From NCBI RefSeq assembly GCF_000381885.1, contig NZ_KB907221.1:62001-126000 (forward strand): DNA of 64,000 nucleotides. The letters run 5' to 3'. A model generated the notes under the pieces. That model did no database searches, was not told the origin of the DNA, and saw only the letters and a program-made list of their open reading frames with translations. The stretch comes from Actinomadura atramentaria DSM 43919. Lineage in GTDB: Bacteria > Actinomycetota > Actinomycetes > Streptosporangiales > Streptosporangiaceae. How positions within the stretch are numbered: the stretch's first letter is position 1; each line of letters begins with the position of its first letter. Positions 1 to 8,146 of the stretch are shown in pieces. The position numbers were made by a program, and so were the translations under genes.

Positions 1-1
1 G

Positions 2-316
2 TTCACCAGCCGCGCGTGGGCGGACTCGCACCCCGGTGAACTGGCCGCGATCGTCGGCGCGCTCCAGGAGTCCGACCGGTGGGTCGCCGAAAACCCCGCC
101 GAGGCCGCCGCGCTGTTCCCCGGCCTGGACACCGCCGCGTGGGAGCACGCGCTGCGCACCCGGCCGTGGGGGCTGCACCCGGTGGACGAGGAGTTCGTCG
201 CCGAACAGCAGCACGCCGCCGACCTCCTGCACGCGGCGGGGCTGCTCAAGCGCTCCGTCCGCGTCGCCGACGCCGTCCGTCCCGACATCAACCGCCTCGT
301 CGAACAGAGCCGCTGA
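2..316 (+). CDS. SsuA/TauA-like ABC substrate-binding protein, C-terminal part
   Basis: The window opens inside this gene; 104 residues and a stop remain. The visible part has the C-terminal pattern of NMT1/SsuA-type periplasmic binding proteins of the aliphatic sulfonate/taurine/nitrate class: a stretch reading FTSRAWADSHPGEL, then a helix with W-V-A-E-N-P and A-A-A-L-F, and a basic end. Such lipoproteins deliver sulfonates or related compounds to an SsuBC-type importer. The stop is one base before the next start, so it is almost certainly the upstream member of the same operon. Any matching ATPase and permease would lie outside the window. Family call is fair; substrate unknown. Confidence 0.7.
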   Translation, partial: FTSRAWADSHPGELAAIVGALQESDRWVAENPAEAAALFPGLDTAAWEHALRTRPWGLHPVDEEFVAEQQHAADLLHAAGLLKRSVRVADAVRPDINRLVEQSR

Positions 317-317
317 C

Positions 318-1457
318 ATGCAGATCACCCTCACCCGCCGCCGCACCGCCCGGTTCGCCGTCCCCCTCGCGCTCGTCGCGCTCGTCGCCGCCGGGTGCGG
401 CCGGGCCGGGACGACCGCGGACGCCGCGAAGCCGTCCGGCGACGCCGACACGGCCGCCGTGCGGGCCGCCGAGCGGTTCCTCGCGCCCTACAAGGGCAAG
501 GCCGACGTGTGGAAGGGGCCGACGACGTCGCCCCCCGCCGCCAAGGGCAAGACGATCGTGTTCCTCAACCGGTACACGTTCAGCGAGACGAACTCCTACG
601 TCATCAAGACCGCCCGGCAGGCCGCAGCGGCGCTGGGCTGGAAGTTCGTGGCGCTGGACGTCAGCAAGGACTTCGACGCGGGCGTCGCGCAGGCCGTCGC
701 GATGAAGCCGGACGGCCTGTTCAGCCAGGTCACCGAGGGCGACACGGACGTGAAGGCGCTGCAGCGCATCGCGGACTCCAAGATCCCGCACGTCGAGTTC
801 ACGGTCGGCACGACCGACTACAACAAGAACAACCCCGGCATCACCCACATCGTGGACTACCACTTCTACGAGCAGGGGCAGCTCGCCGCCGCGCAGGCCG
901 TCGTGCAGACCGGCGGCAGGGCGAAGCTCGGCCTGTTCCACGCGGCTGCGAACTCCTCCAACCGGCAGGAGATCCAGGGCATCAAGGACTACTTCGCCAA
1001 GTACGGCGGCGGGTCGGTCGCCAAGGAGAACGTGGTCGCGGACGGCGTCATCGGCACCCCGCAGCTCGGCCAGGCCGCCGTCGCGTTCCTCCAGGGCAAC
1101 CCGCAGATCAACGTGCTGTGGCACGAGTTCGACGGGATCGCGCTCGGCGCGGTGCCCGCGCTGAAGGCGGCCGGGCTGTCGAAGGTCCCGCAGATCTCCC
1201 ACGAGGGCGACGCGCCGAACCTGGACTTCGTCCGCGACGGCGCGGGCCAGGTCGCGGACGTCGCGGTGTCCTACGGCTGGGCGACGTGGGCGGCGTTCGA
1301 CGACCTCAACCGGATCTTCAACGGTCTCGAGCCGCCCGCGGACGACGGCATCCCGGTCCGCGTGCTGACGAAGGACAACCTGCCGCCGCGCGGCCAGCGC
1401 TTCGAGGGCGACCTCGACTACGCCGCGCGGTACAAGAAGCTGTGGAAGGTCGGCTGA
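318..1457 (+). CDS. Ribose-type ABC transporter substrate-binding lipoprotein
   Basis: Predicted 379-residue binding protein of the periplasmic-binding-protein-like I (RbsB/sugar) fold. Residues 1-27 form a lipoprotein signal: basic n-region RRRTAR, hydrophobic core, and lipobox VAAGC with Cys27 as acylation site. The mature part has the two-lobe pattern of this family, for example VAMKPDGLFSQV and the C-terminal NLPPRGQRFEGDL. I chose ATG 318, which lies one base after the previous stop and gives an intact signal peptide; an upstream in-frame extension would destroy it. It is followed by its ATPase and permease genes, so it should capture the solute of this importer. The ligand could be a sugar, polyol or other small organic compound. 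Confidence 0.85.
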   Translation: MQITLTRRRTARFAVPLALVALVAAGCGRAGTTADAAKPSGDADTAAVRAAERFLAPYKGKADVWKGPTTSPPAAKGKTIVFLNRYTFSETNSYVIKTARQAAAALGWKFVALDVSKDFDAGVAQAVAMKPDGLFSQVTEGDTDVKALQRIADSKIPHVEFTVGTTDYNKNNPGITHIVDYHFYEQGQLAAAQAVVQTGGRAKLGLFHAAANSSNRQEIQGIKDYFAKYGGGSVAKENVVADGVIGTPQLGQAAVAFLQGNPQINVLWHEFDGIALGAVPALKAAGLSKVPQISHEGDAPNLDFVRDGAGQVADVAVSYGWATWAAFDDLNRIFNGLEPPADDGIPVRVLTKDNLPPRGQRFEGDLDYAARYKKLWKVG

Positions 1458-1458
1458 G

Positions 1459-3006
1459 GTGGCCGCCGCCCTGACCGGTCCCCCCGCGCTGCGGGTGCGG
1501 GGGCTCGGCAAGACCTTCGGCCGCAACCGGGTGCTGTCCGGGCTGTCGTTCGAGGTCCGCGCGGGCGCGGTGACGGCGCTGCTCGGGGAGAACGGCTCGG
1601 GCAAGTCGACGCTGGTGAAGATCCTCGCGGGCGTCCACGCGCCCGACCCCGGCGACGCGCGCGTCGAGGCCGCCGGGACGCCGGTCGCGCTGCCGCTCAC
1701 CCCGGACCGGGCGCACGCGGCGGGCCTGCGGTTCCTGCACCAGGACCTCGGGCTCGTCCCGGAGCTGACCGTCGCGGACAACCTCGCGCTGGCGGACCGC
1801 TCGGGCCGGTCCGGGCTCGCGCCGACCCGCCGCCGCGACGAGCGGCGGCGCGCGGCGGAGCTGCTCGCGCCGTTCGACGTCGCCGCCGACCCCGGCGCGC
1901 ACGTCGCGGACCTGCCGGTGTCGGAGCGCTCGATGGTCGCCGTCGCCCGCACGTTCGGGGACGTCCCGCCGGGCCGCCCGCCGGTGGTGTTCCTCGACGA
2001 GCCGACCGCCGCGCTGGCCGCCGACGACGTCGCGCGGCTGTTCGCGGCGATCCGGCGGCTGTGCGCGCGCGGCGCGGCGGTCGTGCTGATCTCGCACCGG
2101 CTGGAGGAGGTCCTGGAAATCGCGGACCACGTGCTGGTGCTGCGCGACGGACGGCTCGTCGCGGACCGGCCCGCCGCCGGGCTCACCACCGCGACGCTGG
2201 TGGAGGACATGACGGGCCGCCGCGTCGAGCCCGGCCGCGCCGCCCCGGCGGGCGGCGGGGACGCGGCGGGCGGCGTCCCGGCGCTGTCGGTGCGGGGCCT
2301 GCGCGGCACGCGGCTGCGCGGCGTCGACCTGGACCTGCGCGCGGGCGAGGTGCTGGGCCTGACCGGGCTCGTCGGCTGCGGGCGCAGCGAGCTGGCGCGG
2401 ATCGTCGGCGGCGCACAGCGCCCGCGCGGCGGGAGCGTCGAGGTCGGCGGGACGGCCGTGCGGCTGCGCTCCCCCGCCGACGCCATCGCGCGCGGGATCG
2501 TCGGCGTCCCGCAGGACCGGCACGCGCACGGCGTGCTGCTGGACCTGTCGGTCCGGGAGAACCTGACGCTCGGGGACCTGCGGCCGGTCACCCGGCGCGG
2601 CGCGATCGGGCGGGCCGCCGAGCGCGCCGAAGCGCGGGCGCTCATCGAGGAATTCGACATCCGCCCGCCCGACCCCGAGGCCGCGCTGCGGACGCTGAGC
2701 GGCGGCAACCAGCAGAAGGTCGCGCTGGCCCGCGCCGTGCGGCTGGAGCCGCGCGTCCTGGTGCTGGACGAGCCGAGCCAGGGCATCGACATCGGCGCCC
2801 GCGAGGGCATCGGCCGCGTCGTGCGGCGGCTGCGCGACGCGGGCGTCGCGGTGCTGCTGGCGACGTCCGACCTGGACGAGCTGATGGACCTCGCCGACCG
2901 CGTCGTCGTGCTGGACCGCGGCCGCGTCCACGCGACCCTGCGCCCGGCCGACGCCGGGCGCGACGACCTGTTCCACGCCGTGACCCTCTCAGGACGGGCA
3001 GCTTGA
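1459..3006 (+). CDS. Ribose-type ABC importer, tandem ATP-binding protein (RbsA-like)
   Basis: 515-residue protein with two fused ABC ATPase domains, the architecture of RbsA/MglA/XylG. Domain 1 has Walker A GENGSGKST near residue 44 and Walker B VVFLDEPTAAL. Domain 2 (from about residue 275) has the degenerate P-loop GLVGCGRSE usual for this family, the signature LSGGNQQKVALARAV and Walker B VLVLDEPSQGID. The signature of domain 1 (LPVSERSMVAVAR) departs from the usual LSxGxxQ. It starts at GTG 1459, right after the binding-protein stop, and its TGA overlaps the permease TTG start. It powers import through the next gene product at the cytoplasmic membrane. Confidence 0.9.
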   Translation: MAAALTGPPALRVRGLGKTFGRNRVLSGLSFEVRAGAVTALLGENGSGKSTLVKILAGVHAPDPGDARVEAAGTPVALPLTPDRAHAAGLRFLHQDLGLVPELTVADNLALADRSGRSGLAPTRRRDERRRAAELLAPFDVAADPGAHVADLPVSERSMVAVARTFGDVPPGRPPVVFLDEPTAALAADDVARLFAAIRRLCARGAAVVLISHRLEEVLEIADHVLVLRDGRLVADRPAAGLTTATLVEDMTGRRVEPGRAAPAGGGDAAGGVPALSVRGLRGTRLRGVDLDLRAGEVLGLTGLVGCGRSELARIVGGAQRPRGGSVEVGGTAVRLRSPADAIARGIVGVPQDRHAHGVLLDLSVRENLTLGDLRPVTRRGAIGRAAERAEARALIEEFDIRPPDPEAALRTLSGGNQQKVALARAVRLEPRVLVLDEPSQGIDIGAREGIGRVVRRLRDAGVAVLLATSDLDELMDLADRVVVLDRGRVHATLRPADAGRDDLFHAVTLSGRAA

Positions 3007-4016
3007 GCACCGACACCTCCACCGCCCCCGCGCCGGCCGCCGCGCCGGCCGGTCCCCCGCCCGCCGCGCTCGCGGCCCGGCTCACCGGCCTCGCCGCGCG
3101 CTGGTCCCTCGTGGTCCTGCTGGTCGCGTTCGCCGTGGTGTTCTCGCTGCTGCGGCCGGGCCAGTTCGACACCGCGCAGAACGCGCAGACCATCGCCTAC
3201 TCGCAGTCGGTCATCGTCGTCGTGGCGCTGTCGGCGCTGGTGTCGGCGACGGTCGGCGAGATCGACATCTCCATCGGCGCGGTCATGACGACGAGCGGCG
3301 TCGCGACCGCGTGGGCGTTCGGGCGGGGCTGGCCACCCGTCGCGGCGGTCGGGCTCGGCCTCGGCTGCGGGCTGGTCATCGGCGCGGTGAACGCGCTGCT
3401 GATCGTCCGGGCGCGCATCAACTCGTTCATCGCGACGCTGGCGATGACGACGCTGCTCACCGGCCTGGCGCTGCTGCTCACCGACGGGCTGACGCTCTAC
3501 AAGGGCGTCCCGCAGGGCTTCAACGACCTGGTCGCGGTGACCGTCGCGGGCGTCCCGCTGATGGTCGTCTACACCGCCGTCCTGGCGCTCGCGCTGGCGT
3601 ACCTGCTGATGCGGACGCCGGTCGGGCGGCGGATGAAGGCGGCGGGCAGCGGCCGGGCGGCGGCGGAGCTGATCGGCGTCCGCACCGCGCGGTACGTGTC
3701 GGCGGCGCTGGTCCTCGGCTCGGTGATCGCCGCGTTCGGCGGGGTGCTCGGCACCGCGCGGCTGCAGGCCGCCGGGCCGGGCGGCGGCGACGCGGTGATG
3801 CTCAGCTCGATCGCGGCGGTGTTCCTCGGCGCGGTCGTGTCGCGGCGCGGCCACCTGAACGTGGGCGGCACCGTCCTCGCGGTCCTGACGCTCGGCGTCG
3901 GGATCACCGGTCTCACGATGCTGGGCGCCCCCGCGTGGGTGCCCGACGTGTTCAACGGGCTGGCGCTCGTCGCGGCCCTGCTCATCTCGCGCGCGGGAAA
4001 GGCGGCGACGGCGTGA
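3003..4016 (+). CDS. Ribose-type ABC importer permease (RbsC-like)
   Basis: 337-residue polytopic membrane protein of the BPD_transp_2 (RbsC/XylH) family, with about eight to ten hydrophobic segments. The cytoplasmic end of an early loop reads VGEIDISIGAVM, matching the family's G-x-I-D-L-S-V-G motif. I chose TTG 3003 because it overlaps the TGA of the ATPase gene (TTGA) and immediately precedes a Ser/Thr/Ala/Pro-rich cytoplasmic tail and the first membrane segment. Only one permease gene is present, so a homodimer is expected. The next gene's GTG overlaps this stop (GTGA), so translation is coupled through to the monooxygenase. Confidence 0.87.
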   Translation: MSTDTSTAPAPAAAPAGPPPAALAARLTGLAARWSLVVLLVAFAVVFSLLRPGQFDTAQNAQTIAYSQSVIVVVALSALVSATVGEIDISIGAVMTTSGVATAWAFGRGWPPVAAVGLGLGCGLVIGAVNALLIVRARINSFIATLAMTTLLTGLALLLTDGLTLYKGVPQGFNDLVAVTVAGVPLMVVYTAVLALALAYLLMRTPVGRRMKAAGSGRAAAELIGVRTARYVSAALVLGSVIAAFGGVLGTARLQAAGPGGGDAVMLSSIAAVFLGAVVSRRGHLNVGGTVLAVLTLGVGITGLTMLGAPAWVPDVFNGLALVAALLISRAGKAATA

Positions 4017-5146
4017 AACTCCTGTGGTATCTGACCTCCCCCGACGGCCCGTACCCGTGGGAGCCGTCGCACCGTTGGGCGACGGACTTCGACCACCTCC
4101 GGCGGCTCGCCCGGGCGATCGACGACCTCGGCTACTACGGGGCGCTCATCGGGACCGGCCGCGACGACGGCCTCACGGTCGCCGCGTCGATGATCGGCGC
4201 GACACGGCGGATGCGGTTCCTCACCGCCGTCTACCCCGGCCTGACGTCCCCGGCGAAGCTCGCGCAGATCGCGCACACCATCGACCGGCACTCGGGCGGG
4301 CGGCTGCTGTTCAACGTCGTCAACGGCAACGACCGGACGCTGGCGCAGTACGGCGTCCACCTGGAGCGGGACGCGCGGTACGACTTCAGCGCCGAGTACT
4401 GGGACGCGTTCCAGCGCGTCTACCTCGGCGAAGAGGCCGCATACGCGGGCGAGCACGTCCGGCTCGCCGCCCGCGACCTGGACGGCGGCCCGCTCTCGCC
4501 CTGGGACGCGTTCCCGCGCCCGACCCCGCTCTGGGGCGCGGGCACCTCGCCCGCCGGGATGGCCCACTCGGCGAAGCTCCTGGACGTCTACCTCAGCTTC
4601 GCCGACACCCCCGAACGGCTCGGCGCGAAGTTCCGCCAGGTCGGCGCGCTCGCCGCCGAGCGGGGGCGCAAGCTGACGTTCGGGACGCGCTTCCAGATCA
4701 TCGTCCGCGAGACCGAAGAGGAAGCCTGGGCGCGCGCCGAAGAACTCCTGGCCGCGACCGACCCGGCGACGGCCGCCGCGCTCGCGCAGTGGAACCTGCC
4801 GCCCGGCGAGACCGTCGAGACGTTCCGCAGCGGCGATCCGGCGGTCGAGCGGCGGCTGGCGGCGCTGCGCGCGGGGCGGCTGCCGGACGTCCGCGAGCTG
4901 GAGATCCACCCGAACGTGTGGACGGGGCCGAGCCTGTTCGGCTTCGACGTGGTGTCGCCCGCGTCCGGCACGTACCTGGTCGGCAGCGCCGAGAACGTCG
5001 CGGCGCGGCTGCGCGAGTACGCCGCGCACGGGACCGAGTCGTTCATCCTGTCGGGCTTCCCGCTGATCGAGGAGGCCCGCACGGTCGCGGAGCTGCTGTT
5101 CCCGCTGCTCGACCTGGACCACGAGTTCGCCGAGGAGCGCCGATGA
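4013..5146 (+). CDS. SsuD-like FMNH2-dependent monooxygenase (LLM class)
   Basis: 377-residue luciferase-like monooxygenase. The C-terminus YLVGSAENVAARLREY, followed by ESFILSGFP and a terminal AELLFPLL-type helix, is very close to alkanesulfonate monooxygenase SsuD, as is the early AKLAQIAHTIDRHSGGRL block. SsuD enzymes cleave the C-S bond of alkanesulfonates with reduced FMN and oxygen, releasing sulfite and an aldehyde. No flavin reductase gene is visible next to it. GTG 4013 overlaps the permease stop, and its TGA overlaps the next ATG. Placement between an importer and an aldehyde dehydrogenase fits desulfonation giving an aldehyde. The exact substrate is inference; other LLM monooxygenase substrates remain possible. 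Confidence 0.85.
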   Translation: MKLLWYLTSPDGPYPWEPSHRWATDFDHLRRLARAIDDLGYYGALIGTGRDDGLTVAASMIGATRRMRFLTAVYPGLTSPAKLAQIAHTIDRHSGGRLLFNVVNGNDRTLAQYGVHLERDARYDFSAEYWDAFQRVYLGEEAAYAGEHVRLAARDLDGGPLSPWDAFPRPTPLWGAGTSPAGMAHSAKLLDVYLSFADTPERLGAKFRQVGALAAERGRKLTFGTRFQIIVRETEEEAWARAEELLAATDPATAAALAQWNLPPGETVETFRSGDPAVERRLAALRAGRLPDVRELEIHPNVWTGPSLFGFDVVSPASGTYLVGSAENVAARLREYAAHGTESFILSGFPLIEEARTVAELLFPLLDLDHEFAEERR

Positions 5147-6597
5147 CCCGCACCGCGCTGGTCGAGGAACTGCTGGCGGCCGCGCCGGGCTTCGTCCTCG
5201 GGGACGAGACCGCCGCCGCGCCCGCGTCGGACGCGCTGCTGACCGTGCTCGACCCGTCGTACGCGTCGCCGCTGCTGGAGACCGCGTCCGCCGGGGAGGC
5301 CGACGTCGCGCGGGCGGTCGGCCTGGCGCGCGCCGCGTTCGACGACGGCCGGTGGCGGGCGCTCGCCCACCCCGCGAAATCCGCCGCGCTGCACCGGATC
5401 GCGGACCTCATCGAACGGCACGCCGCCGACTTCGGGCAGCTCGAATCGCTGGACGTCGGCGTCCCCGCGCCGGTCGGCCCGCACCTCGCGCACGCCGCCG
5501 CCGAGGTGTTCCGGCACTACGCGGGCTGGCCGGGGCGGCTGTACGGGGACGCGAACCCGTCCGAACCGGACGTCCACTCGTACACGCTGCGGCAGCCGCT
5601 CGGCGTCGTCGCGGCGATCGTCCCGTGGAACATGCCGCTGCTCATGGCCGCGTTCAAGGTCGCGCCCGCGCTGGCCGCCGGGAACTCGGTGGTGCTCAAG
5701 CCCGCCGAGCAGACGCCGCTGAGCGCGCTGCTGCTCGGCCGGATCGTGCTGGAGGCGGGTCTGCCGCCGGGCGTGCTGTCGGTGCTGACCGGCGACGGGA
5801 CGGCGGGCGCGGCGCTGGTCGAGCATCCCGGCGTGGATCTCGTCGCGTTCACCGGGTCCACCGAGACGGGCCGGGCGATCCAGCGCGCCGCCGCCGGGAC
5901 CGTCAAGCGCGTCCTGCTGGAACTCGGCGGCAAGAGCCCGAACATCGTGTTCGCCGACGCCGACCTGGAGCGCGCCGCGGCGGCGGCGGGCCGCACGGCC
6001 TGGCAGAACTCCGGGCAGATCTGCTTCGCCGGGACGCGGCTGCTGGTCGAGCGGTCCGTCCACGACGAGGTGGTGGAGCGGATCGCCGCCGACGCGGCGA
6101 GGCTCACGGTCGGGCCCGCGTTCGCGGACGGCACCGACCTCGGGCCGCTGGTGTCCGCCGAACAGCTCGCGAAGGTGCGCGGCTACGTGGAGTCCGCCGA
6201 GGCGGAGACGGCCTACGCCGGGACGGTCCCGGACGGCCCCGGCTACTTCGCCGCGCCGACCGTCTTCACCGGCGTCGACCCCCGCTCGCGGCTCGCCCGC
6301 GAGGAGATCTTCGGGCCGGTGCTCGCGGTGTTCCCGTTCGACGCCGCCGAGGAAGCGCTGCGGCTCGCGAACGACACGTCCTACGGGCTCGCCGCCGCCG
6401 TCTGGACGCGCGACGTCGGCCGCGCCCACGCGTTCGCCCGCGACCTGGCCGCCGGGACGGTGTGGGTGAACGCCTACGGCGAGCACGACTTCGCCGCGCC
6501 CTCGGGCGGGGCCCGGCAGTCCGGACTCGGCCGCGAGCACGGCCGGGAGTGGATCAGCGCGTACACGGAGGCGAAGACCGTTCATGTCCGACTCTGA
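5143..6597 (+). CDS. NAD(P)-dependent aldehyde dehydrogenase
   Basis: 484-residue protein with the full aldehyde dehydrogenase fold. The Rossmann/cofactor region includes IVPWNMPLLMA and FTGSTETGR. The general-base Glu lies in LELGGKSPN, the catalytic Cys in NSGQICFAG, and EEIFGPVL is present near the C-terminus. It oxidises an aldehyde to the acid. ATG 5143 overlaps the monooxygenase TGA (ATGA), and its end overlaps the GMC oxidoreductase start by 14 bases, so it is firmly part of this operon. A reasonable role is oxidation of the aldehyde released by the SsuD-like enzyme or produced by the GMC enzyme. Betaine-aldehyde-dehydrogenase-like substrates cannot be excluded. Confidence 0.9.
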   Translation: MTRTALVEELLAAAPGFVLGDETAAAPASDALLTVLDPSYASPLLETASAGEADVARAVGLARAAFDDGRWRALAHPAKSAALHRIADLIERHAADFGQLESLDVGVPAPVGPHLAHAAAEVFRHYAGWPGRLYGDANPSEPDVHSYTLRQPLGVVAAIVPWNMPLLMAAFKVAPALAAGNSVVLKPAEQTPLSALLLGRIVLEAGLPPGVLSVLTGDGTAGAALVEHPGVDLVAFTGSTETGRAIQRAAAGTVKRVLLELGGKSPNIVFADADLERAAAAAGRTAWQNSGQICFAGTRLLVERSVHDEVVERIAADAARLTVGPAFADGTDLGPLVSAEQLAKVRGYVESAEAETAYAGTVPDGPGYFAAPTVFTGVDPRSRLAREEIFGPVLAVFPFDAAEEALRLANDTSYGLAAAVWTRDVGRAHAFARDLAAGTVWVNAYGEHDFAAPSGGARQSGLGREHGREWISAYTEAKTVHVRL

Positions 6598-8146
6598 TTT
6601 CGACTACGTCGTCGTCGGCGGCGGGACGTCCGGCCCGGTCGTCGCGGCCCGGCTCGCCGAGGACCCCGACCTGTCGGTCCTGCTGCTGGAGGCCGGGCCG
6701 CCGCTGACGCTCACCGAGAGCCTGGCGCCCGCGCTGTGGCCGCGCACGCTCGGCGGCCCGATCGACTGGGGGTTCCGGACCGTCCCCCAGCCCGGCCTGG
6801 ACGGGCGCGTCGTGGACTGGCCGCGCGGCCGCGTCCTCGGCGGGTCCAGCGCGCTGAACCTCGGCGGCTGGATTCGCGGGCACCGTTCCGACTACGACGC
6901 GTGGGGCGAGTACGGCGGCCCCGGCTGGGACCACGCGGCGCTGCTGCCGCTGTACCGCCGCGCCGAGGACTCCGGGCGCGGGCCCGCGCCGTGGCGCGGC
7001 GTCGGCGGGCCGGTGACGCTGCGGGAGCCGGGGCCGCCCGGCCCGGTGTACGAGGCCGTCGAGCGGGCCGTGGCCGAGGCCGGTTTCGGCGGGCGGACGG
7101 ACGTCAACGGCCCCGACCCGTTCGGCAGCGACGTCCAGGAGATGACGTTCGCCGACGGCGAGCGCCGCACCCCGGCCGCCGGGTACCTGCGCGCGGACCG
7201 GCCGAACCTGGCGGTCCGCACGGGCGTCCGCGTCACCCGCGTGGTCGTCGAGGGCGGCCGCGCGGTCGGCGTGGAGGCGGACGGCGGGCTCGTCCGCGCG
7301 CGCCGCGAGGTCGTGCTGTCGGCCGGGACGATCGGGTCGGCGCACCTGCTCCTGCTGTCGGGGATCGGCCCGGCCGCGCACCTGGCCGAGCACGGGATCG
7401 ACGTCGTCGCGGACGTCCCGGGCGTCGGCGGGAACCTGCACGACCACCTGCGGGTCGCGGTCCACGTCCACGCCGGGCCGGACGCCGGGGCGCCCGCGCC
7501 GCTCGTCAGCGACGAGAACCTGCGGCTGTGGGAGACGACGCGCGGCGGCCCGCTGCGCGACCTGGCGGGCGGCGGCGTGGCCTTTCTACGCACCGACGAG
7601 GAGTACTGCGCGCCCGACGTCGAACTGCTCATCGCGACCGGCCCGGCCCCCGGCCGCCCCGACCGGACGGGGTACATGCTCGCGCCGGTCGTCCTCCAGC
7701 CGCTGAGCCGGGGCACGCTGCGGCTCGCGTCGGCGGACCCGGCGGACGCGCCGCTGCTCGACCCCGCCTACCTCGCCGAACCCGAGGACCTGGCGACGCT
7801 CGTCGCGGGCCTGCGCGCCGCGCTGTGGGTCACCGAGCAGCCCGCGCTCGCGCCGTACACCGAGGGCCGGTCGCTCGCGCCGGACGCCTCGCGCGAGGAA
7901 CTGGAGGCGTACGTCCGCGCGAACGCCGACACGGTGTTCCACCCGGTCGGCACCGCGCGCCTCGGCCCCGACGACGATCCGCTCGCGGTCGTGGACGGGC
8001 GGCTGCGCGTGCGCGGCGTGACGGGGCTGCGCGTCGCGGACGCGTCGGTCATCCCGGTCATCACGCGCGGCCACACGATGGCCCCGGCCGTCGTCGTCGG
8101 GGAGCGCGCCGCCGACATCCTCCACGCGGACCACTGGGCCGATTAA
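6584..8146 (+). CDS. GMC family FAD-dependent alcohol/choline-type oxidoreductase
   Basis: 520-residue glucose-methanol-choline oxidoreductase. The N-terminal FAD dinucleotide fold reads VVVGGGTSGPVVAARLAE and ends in LLLEAG. The first GMC signature is RGRVLGGSSALNLGGWIRG. The active site near the C-terminus has FHPVGTARLG and TRGHTMAPAVVVGE, giving a His/His pair where many relatives have His/Asn. It oxidises a primary or secondary alcohol to the carbonyl in the cytoplasm. It overlaps the preceding aldehyde dehydrogenase gene by 14 bases, suggesting an alcohol-to-aldehyde-to-acid sequence. Its stop overlaps the convergent MFS gene by a few bases. Confidence 0.88.
   Translation: MSDSDFDYVVVGGGTSGPVVAARLAEDPDLSVLLLEAGPPLTLTESLAPALWPRTLGGPIDWGFRTVPQPGLDGRVVDWPRGRVLGGSSALNLGGWIRGHRSDYDAWGEYGGPGWDHAALLPLYRRAEDSGRGPAPWRGVGGPVTLREPGPPGPVYEAVERAVAEAGFGGRTDVNGPDPFGSDVQEMTFADGERRTPAAGYLRADRPNLAVRTGVRVTRVVVEGGRAVGVEADGGLVRARREVVLSAGTIGSAHLLLLSGIGPAAHLAEHGIDVVADVPGVGGNLHDHLRVAVHVHAGPDAGAPAPLVSDENLRLWETTRGGPLRDLAGGGVAFLRTDEEYCAPDVELLIATGPAPGRPDRTGYMLAPVVLQPLSRGTLRLASADPADAPLLDPAYLAEPEDLATLVAGLRAALWVTEQPALAPYTEGRSLAPDASREELEAYVRANADTVFHPVGTARLGPDDDPLAVVDGRLRVRGVTGLRVADASVIPVITRGHTMAPAVVVGERAADILHADHWAD

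Noticed and set aside
288..3854. Very long open frame on the minus strand opposite the importer genes
   Set aside because: It is antisense to well-supported genes, Arg/Asp/Ala-rich and without motifs; such frames arise from third-position G/C bias.
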